A stretch of DNA of 47,618 nt from Pseudomonadales bacterium (GTDB lineage: Bacteria; Pseudomonadota; Gammaproteobacteria; Pseudomonadales; Pseudohongiellaceae), in the NCBI GenBank assembly GCA_022763285.1, contig JALEHB010000082.1:1-47618 (forward strand), in the 5' to 3' direction. A model generated the notes under the pieces. That model was not told the DNA's origin. It worked only from the letters and a program-made list of their open reading frames with translations, and ran no database searches. The translations under genes and the position numbers were made by a program. Of this stretch, positions 42,453 to 47,618 are shown one piece after another; positions within the stretch are counted from its first letter, which is position 1; each line of letters starts with the position of its first letter.

Positions 42453-42551
42453 GTTGGAAAGACAGAGCAATCGAGACTGGCTCTGGTCTGACAAACGGTT
42501 CTCAAGCAGGGATGGGGTTGTCGCTTATACAGGGCAACCCCGTTTTTTTTT
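42451..42551 (+). ncRNA. Candidate FNR-controlled small RNA, about 100 nt
   Basis: A start point near 42451 is set by the -10 and the FNR box, and a strong intrinsic terminator ends the unit: GGGGTTG (42514-42520) pairs with CAACCCC (42535-42541), then G and nine T residues. Inside lies another stem, CAGAGC/GCTCTG (42463-42485), and an unpaired stretch at about 42486-42513 that could be the target-pairing region. A terminal hairpin with a long U tail suits an Hfq-binding sRNA like enterobacterial FnrS or Anr-dependent RNAs in pseudomonads. The alternative is an attenuator leader for the YHS gene, which starts 98 bases past the terminator. No frame in it has a ribosome site. Confidence 0.6.
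42514..42551 (+). terminator. Intrinsic terminator of the candidate sRNA
   Basis: A 7-bp GC-rich stem with a 14-base loop is followed by G and nine consecutive T residues. This is the strongest T tract seen in the window, and it lies upstream of, not after, a protein gene. Confidence 0.85.
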
Positions 42552-42649
42552 GCCTGCCACAATCCTCTGAAAGTTTTCTCCTGTGCTCTGGTCTACTGCT
42601 TTGTCATGCCTGTGTCGGCATGCCAGGCAACAGAACAGGAGTCATTCTG

Positions 42650-43105
42650 ATGATGAGAACAACTGGCAAACTGGCGATCCTGCTACTGGCGTTGGCAGGC
42701 AGTCTGAGCGCCAACGCCGATATCGATCCAGTCTATACCGGCTTCTTCAGCAACGAGGCCATCAAGGGCTACGATGCCGTGGCCTATTTCACCGAGGGCA
42801 AACCGGTCAAGGGTCTGGATCAATTCAGTATTGACTATATGGGTGCCGAGTGGAAGTTTGCTTCCCGGGAGCATCTGGAGATGTTCAGGGCAGACCCGGA
42901 GGCCTTTGCGCCGCAGTATGGTGGTTATTGTGCCTATGCGGTGGCCAATGGAGAGACCGCCAGTGCCGAGCCGGACCTGTGGACAATTCACGAAGGAAAG
43001 CTCTACCTGAATTACAATCGTCGCATCAATGAGCAATTTCAGCAGGACATAGACAACTATATCCGGCAGGCCGACCAGAACTGGCCGAAGATAGAAAAGC
43101 GATAA
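42650..43105 (+). CDS. Exported YHS-domain protein
   Basis: ATG 42650 has AGGAG 8 bases upstream and gives 151 residues; the long frame back to 42443 runs through the sRNA terminator and is not used. A signal peptide ending LSANAD precedes a YHS domain. The typical pattern is AIKGYDAVAYFTEGKPVKG, WKFASREHLEMFRADPEAFAPQYGGYCAYAV and then DLWTIHEGKLYLNYN. Such domains are thought to bind metal, possibly copper or iron. It lies downstream of the FNR-controlled unit, so read-through could link it to low oxygen. Confidence 0.92.
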   Translation: MMRTTGKLAILLLALAGSLSANADIDPVYTGFFSNEAIKGYDAVAYFTEGKPVKGLDQFSIDYMGAEWKFASREHLEMFRADPEAFAPQYGGYCAYAVANGETASAEPDLWTIHEGKLYLNYNRRINEQFQQDIDNYIRQADQNWPKIEKR

Positions 43106-43140
43106 AAGAGTGCCAAGTGGCGCTTATACAAGCACTGTTT

Positions 43141-43932
43141 CTATTGCCTGGTAAATACGCAATCGGGATTGCGCCCCTGTGCCCTGGCGGCCTGCATCAG
43201 ATTATTGGCGCTGGGCATCATGCGCTGCAATTCGGCGATGCGGGACTCCGGTGAGGGGTGGGTGGAGAGAAACTCCGGTGGCCGTGCACCGCCCACTTCG
43301 TTCATGTTTTCCCACAGCAGGATGGACTGCTCGGGGTCGAAACCGGCTTCGGCCATCATCATCACGCCAATGACATCGGCCTCGCTTTCCTGGGTGCGGT
43401 TAAAGGGCAGGAAAATGCCCAGTTGCGTGCCCTGGTCCAGAACTTCTACCGCCGTGTCAGAAGCGCCAAGAATACGGGCTGCGGCGATGCCTACATTGCG
43501 CAGGGTAGACTGGCTGGCCCTTTCATTACTGTGATTGGCCAGCACATGACCCACCTCATGGGCCATTACTGCTGCCAGTTGATGCTGATTAACCGCCACA
43601 TCCAGCAGGCCGTTATAAACGCCGATCTTTCCGCCGGGCAGGGCGAAGGCATTGGCCTGGTCCTGATCAAACACCGTGACTTCCCAATTGAGATTGGCGC
43701 GCTGCTGCTCACTGAGCGCGGCGACAACATGGTCGGCCACACACTGCACAAAACTGATTTCGTTTTGATTGCTGGAAATGGGAAGCTGGGCCTGCATCTC
43801 ACGGTAGGCTTGCTCTCCCTGGCGCGCCATGTCCTGATCGGAATACAGCACCACCTGGCGGCGGTCCAGCGGGGAGGTGGTACAGGTGACACAGACCAGG
43901 GCAAGTAGCAAAAGGCAAATTTTTTGGAACAT
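43141..43932 (-). CDS. M48-family metalloprotease lipoprotein
   Basis: ATG 43932 gives 263 residues; the frame from 43965 has no advantage. The N-terminus (KICLLLLALVCVTCTTSP) is a lipoprotein-type signal with VCVTC as the lipobox. The zinc motif is H-E-V-G-H (residues 125-129 of this start), and the third ligand lies in TQESEADVIG. DQANAFALPGGKIGVYNGLL is typical of M48 proteins related to BepA and LoiP, which act in outer-membrane protein quality control. It is a single gene. Confidence 0.92.
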   Translation of the reverse strand: MFQKICLLLLALVCVTCTTSPLDRRQVVLYSDQDMARQGEQAYREMQAQLPISSNQNEISFVQCVADHVVAALSEQQRANLNWEVTVFDQDQANAFALPGGKIGVYNGLLDVAVNQHQLAAVMAHEVGHVLANHSNERASQSTLRNVGIAAARILGASDTAVEVLDQGTQLGIFLPFNRTQESEADVIGVMMMAEAGFDPEQSILLWENMNEVGGARPPEFLSTHPSPESRIAELQRMMPSANNLMQAARAQGRNPDCVFTRQ

Positions 43933-44043
43933 GGCGGTGCTTGTTTTCCAGGCTTTTAATGACATCAGGCCGGTTCAATGGGCCAATCAGGGACCTGATT
44001 ATACCGACTAATGCGCCTCAGTTGAGCCCCGATCAGGGCTTTG

Positions 44044-44679
44044 TTAAAAATGGCAACGGCTGTCCTGGACCTGTATCCGTTGCTGATTGCCGGCCCCGTC
44101 GTAATCGATCTCAAAGCAGCGGCCCTGAAGGTCGCGCAGCAATCGGCTACCGGATGCCGGGCCTGGAGCGCGAACCATGGGCCGACTGGAAACCCGGCTG
44201 CTGCGTACCACCCGGCGTTCCGCGGCGGTGCTGTAAACATTGCTGCTACGGGGCTGAAGTGCGTTGTTCAGTAAAGAGCCCAGCACCAGTCCTCCCACCA
44301 GTCCGGCAGCGACATCGCTGTCGTGGGAATGCCAGTGAGTGTGGCGGTTATAGCTGCGCCAGTGGCGACGATCATAGTAGTGACCGCGGTAACGATCCCG
44401 ATAGCGGTTATGGGACCAGCTGCGCCCCCAGGAAACACTGAAGTTACTGCCGCCGTAGCGATAGGGATCCCGCCAGGAGCGTCCGGCCCAACGGTCATAG
44501 CGATCTGCGCCAAAGCGCCAGTCATCGTAGTGGCGATTAAAGCCGTACCAGGAATCGGCGACAGCCGGTTGCACCGGCAATAGCAACAGCAGGCCCAGCA
44601 CGGCCAGACCCGGCCAGGCACGACGAGGCAATGTTCTGGTTTTGTTTGCGGTCAGTGAAAACAACATGCTTAACACCAT
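44044..44679 (-). CDS. Exported Tyr/Arg/His-rich protein of unknown function
   Basis: The 211-residue protein has an N-terminal hydrophobic signal (WPGLAVLGLLLLLPVQPAVADS). About 85 residues follow that are unusually rich in Tyr, Arg, Trp and His (YDDWRFGADRYDRWAGRSWRDPYRYG, NRHTHWHSHDSD). A short glycine-zipper-like helix (DVAAGLVGGLVLGSLLNNAL) is next. The C-terminus is a small domain with one Cys pair (GRCFEIDYDGAGNQQRIQVQDSRC). Similar Arg/Tyr-rich envelope proteins are common, but their roles are unknown. Confidence 0.75.
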   Translation of the reverse strand: MVLSMLFSLTANKTRTLPRRAWPGLAVLGLLLLLPVQPAVADSWYGFNRHYDDWRFGADRYDRWAGRSWRDPYRYGGSNFSVSWGRSWSHNRYRDRYRGHYYDRRHWRSYNRHTHWHSHDSDVAAGLVGGLVLGSLLNNALQPRSSNVYSTAAERRVVRSSRVSSRPMVRAPGPASGSRLLRDLQGRCFEIDYDGAGNQQRIQVQDSRCHF

Positions 44680-44811
44680 TGAATTGGAAGAATGCCAGAT
44701 TAGATCCTAAACAAGTCCAATTAATAGAAGCTGAACACAGGGGGTTTCATCAGGCCTGCGGTCGGGTCGGGATCAGGTAGAGATCGGGCTGAGAAAGCCT
44801 GCTGAATCTTG

Positions 44812-44817
44812 TATAAT
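44812..44817 (+). promoter_or_regulatory. -10 element of the EAL gene
   Basis: A consensus TATAAT is preceded at exactly 17 bases by CTGAGA (44789-44794; 4 of 6 matches to the -35). This indicates that the open frame upstream of 44878 is promoter DNA, not coding. Confidence 0.6.
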
Positions 44818-44877
44818 GCCGGAAATTCTCATGCAATCTCCCAGGTGTCACAAGCCTGTGCATTACCAGTCAGTATT

Positions 44878-45540
44878 ATGGATTGGAACACCGACAGAGC
44901 AGAGACCTATGTAGCCCGACAGACCATCGTCGGGCCCCAGTGCCAGATCGTCGGCTATGAACTGCTGTTTCGTGATCGCTGGGAAAACGCCTGCCCGGAC
45001 GTGCCACTGCATGAGGCCAACACCGATCTTGTGTCTCGCACCCAGCTCTCGCTGGAGCTGGAAAAACTGGTGGGTGCCAATCTGGCTTTTATCAATTTCC
45101 CCCAGCACTCTCTGCTCAACAAATTCCCCACTTTTTTTGAGCCCGAGCGCATCATTGTGGAGATTATGGAGACCGTCGAGCCCAATGACGATCTCGTTAA
45201 AGTGTGCACGGAGTTAAAAGATCAGGGCTATCGCCTGGCGCTGGATGATTTCGACTTCAACAAGAAGTGGCAGCGCATGAGTCATCTGGTGGATATCATC
45301 AAGGTGGACATCAGTACTATCGACTCCAAGCTGCTGGCGCGCAAGGTGGAAACCCTGGTGCGTGGCAGCAAGTCCCTGATTGCCGAGCGTATTGAGACCA
45401 GTGAACAGTTCCATCACTGCAAGGACATCGGCTTCGATTATTTCCAGGGTTATCACTTTGCCCGCCCGGAAATTCTTGAACAGGAAAAGCTGGCCAGTAA
45501 CAATTTCGCCATGTTGCAACTATTGGCCGACCAACCCTGA
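44878..45540 (+). CDS. Stand-alone EAL-domain protein (YuxH/CdgJ-like)
   Basis: ATG 44878 follows a consensus promoter and gives 220 residues. The EAL domain is of the divergent kind found at the N-terminus of EAL-HDOD proteins: YVARQTIVGPQCQIVGYELLFR replaces the usual EALLR. Most metal- and substrate-contacting positions remain (E in YELLF, N in FINFP, E in VEIME, DD in LALDDFD, K in IIKVD, E in AERIET, QG in YFQGYHFARP). The HDOD half is absent and the stop is followed at once by the opposing LysR gene. It may cleave or only bind cyclic di-GMP. Confidence 0.88.
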   Translation: MDWNTDRAETYVARQTIVGPQCQIVGYELLFRDRWENACPDVPLHEANTDLVSRTQLSLELEKLVGANLAFINFPQHSLLNKFPTFFEPERIIVEIMETVEPNDDLVKVCTELKDQGYRLALDDFDFNKKWQRMSHLVDIIKVDISTIDSKLLARKVETLVRGSKSLIAERIETSEQFHHCKDIGFDYFQGYHFARPEILEQEKLASNNFAMLQLLADQP

Positions 45541-45541
45541 A

Positions 45542-46444
45542 TCAACTCTCCTGCAGGGACTCCTTCAGCAAAGCATATAACTCCCGCGTGGCAGGCCCCG
45601 CCGCCTGCCGGTCCGACAACAGCATATAAAGGGGCAGACTGCGGCGCAGATCTTCAGTCAGGGGAATGCGGGCCAGATGGCCGCTGGCGAGCTCCTCGCT
45701 GACCCAGTTATGGGGCAGAAAGGCAAAAGCCAGGCCGGAGCGAACTATCCTGATGCTGCTGGAGAAATGACTGACGGTCCAGCGCTGTTGTGCCTGTAAC
45801 CAGCCCGAATCCACTTCCCGGTGGGAACCAGTATCCCGCAGCACAACTTGCCGGTGGCTGCGAAGTTCCAGCTCCGATACCTGATCCCGGTCCTTCACCA
45901 GCGGGTGTGCGGGCGCGGCAACCGGAATCATCTCAATCCGGCGCAGCATCGGACTGCTGAAGCCGGGCGGCAAGGTGGCACTGATGACGATATCGGCCTG
46001 CCGCTCCAGCAGGGCTTCGGTGGTTCCGGACAGGGTCGTCTCCAGCACCCGAATGCGGGTACTGGCAAAGCTTCGGGAGAATTCCTCAAAGGCACAGATC
46101 AGATCTTCCACCCCCAACAGGCTGTCCAGGGCGAGAGTCACTTCCGCTTCCACGCCGGAGGCCATGGAGCTGGCCACAGTTTCCGCCTGACAGGCCTGGT
46201 TCAGCAGTTGCTCGGCGTGATAGTAGAGAGCCTGACCGGTTTCAGTGAGCTCGGCACGGCGCCCGCTGAGACTCAGTACCGGTGCCGGCAAATGCTTGTT
46301 GAGCTGGCCAATGGCGTAGCTCACCGAGGACTGGCTCTTGTTCAAGGCCTCGGCGGCTGCGGCATAGGAGCCCCGGTCCACCACTGTCTTGAAGGTGAGC
46401 CACTGTTCCAGTGAAATGCGCGGGATTTTGAGGCTGGTGGCCAT
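45542..46444 (-). CDS. LysR-family transcriptional regulator
   Basis: The 300-residue protein has the LysR winged helix at the N-terminus (LEQWLTFKTVVDRGSYAAAAEALNKSQSSVSYAIGQLNKHLP) and a periplasmic-binding-like sensor domain. It is divergent from azoR-pirin, and the shared promoter region has an 11-bp inverted repeat (46481-46518), the likely operator. The usual model is activation of the neighbouring genes in response to a quinone or other electrophile. The inducer is unknown. Confidence 0.93.
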   Translation of the reverse strand: MATSLKIPRISLEQWLTFKTVVDRGSYAAAAEALNKSQSSVSYAIGQLNKHLPAPVLSLSGRRAELTETGQALYYHAEQLLNQACQAETVASSMASGVEAEVTLALDSLLGVEDLICAFEEFSRSFASTRIRVLETTLSGTTEALLERQADIVISATLPPGFSSPMLRRIEMIPVAAPAHPLVKDRDQVSELELRSHRQVVLRDTGSHREVDSGWLQAQQRWTVSHFSSSIRIVRSGLAFAFLPHNWVSEELASGHLARIPLTEDLRRSLPLYMLLSDRQAAGPATRELYALLKESLQES

Positions 46445-46480
46445 GGTTTAACGAGCTTTCCAGATAAAAGATCAAATAAA

Positions 46481-46518
46481 TCGATTAAATAGTCGCAAAA
46501 ATTCGCATATTTAATCGA
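46481..46518. promoter_or_regulatory. Probable LysR operator
   Basis: TCGATTAAATA (46481-46491) and TATTTAATCGA (46508-46518) are perfect inverted repeats of 11 bp with a 16-base spacer. They sit between the divergent LysR and azoR genes. Confidence 0.7.
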
Positions 46519-46573
46519 ATAATATGCCCTAACATAGCCTCCATCAAGCAATCAGGCCCCACAGGAGGTAGCC

Positions 46574-47245
46574 ATGACCCAGACAGCCAGACAGGTTTTA
46601 CAGCTCAACAGCAGCATTCTTGGTGATAACAGCGTGTCCAATCAGCTCCTTGCCACCCTCACCGAGCGTTTACAGGCGGCGGGGGAAAAGCTGGAAATTC
46701 AGCAGCGGGATTTCAGTGTTGAGCCTGTGCCTCACTTCGACGAGCACTGGCTACAGGCGCTGATGACCCCTGAGGCCGATCGCAGCGACAGTCAGCAGCA
46801 GAAAGTGGATTTCTCGGACACACTGATCGCGGAACTGAAAGCAGCGGATATACTGATCATTGGCTTGCCCATGTACAATTTTTCCGTGCCCTCCATGCTG
46901 AAGGCCTGGAATGACCATGTGGCACGAGCCGGCGCCACCTTCAAATACACCGACACTGGCCCGGTGGGCCTATTGGAAAACAAGAAAGTGTTTCTGGTCG
47001 CCGCCATGGGCGGTGTCCATAAGGTGGGCGAGAGCGATTATCTGCGCCCCTATATGCAACAGTTCCTCGGCCTGCTGGGCTTGACCGATATTAGCTTCGT
47101 CACTGCATCCGGTCTGAATATGGGAGAAGAACCGCGGGCCGAGGGCATTTCCCGCGCGGAAGCTGAAATCGATGCCGCCGTGCAGGCCTATCGACAGAAG
47201 TACAGCAAGCAGAACCAGGATTACAAAGAGGAGGAAGCCGCATGA
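46574..47245 (+). CDS. azoR: FMN-dependent NADH-azoreductase
   Basis: The 223-residue protein has an ideal AGGAGGT ribosome site. It matches AzoR: a flavodoxin fold with LQLNSSILGDNSVSNQL for the flavin phosphate, IIGLPMYNFSVPSMLKAWNDHVARAGATFKYT around the isoalloxazine, and AAMGGVHK near the cofactor. The enzyme reduces quinones and azo compounds with two electrons and protects against quinone stress. Its stop overlaps the pirin start (ATGA), so the two are coupled. Confidence 0.93.
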   Translation: MTQTARQVLQLNSSILGDNSVSNQLLATLTERLQAAGEKLEIQQRDFSVEPVPHFDEHWLQALMTPEADRSDSQQQKVDFSDTLIAELKAADILIIGLPMYNFSVPSMLKAWNDHVARAGATFKYTDTGPVGLLENKKVFLVAAMGGVHKVGESDYLRPYMQQFLGLLGLTDISFVTASGLNMGEEPRAEGISRAEAEIDAAVQAYRQKYSKQNQDYKEEEAA

Positions 47246-47618
47246 AGACTCGACGTCATATTGAAGAAGTACTGCAGGCGCAGCAGGCCAGCGATGGCGC
47301 CGGCGTCAAATTGAAGCGGGTCTTCGGTGGCCAGGATCTGGTGCGCTTCGATCCTTTTCTGATGCTGGATGAATTTGGTTCTGAAGAGGCAGCCGATTAC
47401 ATCGGTGGTTTTCCGCCCCATCCTCATCGCGGCTTTGAGACTGTGACCTATATGCTGGAAGGCTATATGGAGCACCGCGACCACATGGATAATGTCGGTA
47501 AACTGGGCCCTGGCGATGTGCAATGGATGAAAGCCGGGTCAGGTGTGATTCATTCGGAAATGCCGCAGCAGGAAGAAGGCCGTATGCGCGGCTTCCAACT
47601 CTGGGTGAATCTGCCCGC
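47242..47618 (+). CDS. Pirin-family protein, 3' end outside window
   Basis: Starting at ATG 47242, 125 codons are seen before the window ends. The bicupin N-terminal domain of pirin is clear: RVFGGQDLVRFDPFLMLDEFG, then the metal-binding FPPHPHRGFETVTYMLEG with its His residues, and MKAGSGVIHSEMP. Some pirins have quercetin dioxygenase activity. Coupling to azoR under a LysR regulator is a common arrangement for quinone or flavonoid stress. Confidence 0.93.
   Translation, partial: MKTRRHIEEVLQAQQASDGAGVKLKRVFGGQDLVRFDPFLMLDEFGSEEAADYIGGFPPHPHRGFETVTYMLEGYMEHRDHMDNVGKLGPGDVQWMKAGSGVIHSEMPQQEEGRMRGFQLWVNLP

Noticed and set aside
42443-42649. N-terminal extension of the YHS protein
   Set aside because: It runs through a strong intrinsic terminator and lacks a signal or ribosome site; ATG 42650 has AGGAG and a signal peptide.
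1-47618. tRNA, rRNA, CRISPR, insertion sequence or prophage
   Set aside because: No cloverleaf, direct-repeat array, transposase, integrase or phage structural gene was seen by eye on either strand.

Overview
The window reads as chromosomal DNA of a free-living, Gram-negative, respiring gammaproteobacterium, probably marine and perhaps of the Halieaceae/Cellvibrionales kind. The evidence is TonB-dependent outer-membrane receptors, lipoproteins, Tat and Sec exported proteins, FNR/Anr-type boxes, and families such as SirB2, DUF4404, DUF4920 and DUF2202. The lineage is inference. I saw no rRNA, tRNA, CRISPR array, insertion sequence or prophage. Gene density is high, most genes sit in short operons, and many convergent pairs touch or overlap at their stops.

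Layout. 1-6.9 kb: a TonB receptor (cut by the window edge), a divergent NosR/NirI-like membrane flavo-iron-sulfur protein, and a convergent OprC/NosA-type copper receptor whose CxxxM and HxM copper ligands are visible. 6.9-14.4 kb: a DUF1579-like secreted protein, an SDR, an unknown membrane protein, an HNH nuclease, a VCBS/FG-GAP propeller, a DMT transporter and a large exported alpha/beta hydrolase. 14.4-24.4 kb: three look-alike membrane-anchored small barrel proteins, a cytochrome b561 with a membrane-tethered LuxR regulator, a DUF2202 protein, a MarR regulator with tandem operators, Tat-exported NHL and dienelactone-hydrolase proteins, an FMN reductase, a PD40 propeller and a 32-residue membrane peptide. 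24.4-35.8 kb: two translationally coupled unknown proteins, an esterase, an NHL protein with an exported HpcH/HpaI aldolase, a large secreted zinc protease, UspA, a serine hydrolase and SirB2. 35.8-40.3 kb: a PyrD-PyrK-like fusion downstream of a malonate operon (MadL, MadM, malonyl-CoA synthetase-like). 40.5-47.6 kb: DUF4920, MscS, a structured 500-bp gap, a candidate small RNA, a YHS protein, an M48 lipoprotein, a stand-alone EAL protein, and LysR divergent from azoreductase-pirin.

The main unifying signal is regulatory. Four FNR/Anr/Dnr-like boxes (TTGAT-N4-ATCAA) lie upstream of the nosR-like gene, the copper receptor, uspA, and a short transcription unit ending in a strong terminator at 42514-42551. 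In three of the four, the box lies 21-22 bases upstream of a -10 element, which is the class II FNR geometry. Two perfect GCGAC-N5-GTCGC palindromes, fitting the RegA/PrrA/RoxR redox-regulator consensus, lie upstream of the copper receptor and of the 32-residue peptide. Together these suggest an oxygen-limitation regulon with copper and electron supply genes, a stress protein, a candidate anaerobic sRNA and a tiny membrane protein. No fnr, regA or nosZ gene is in the window.
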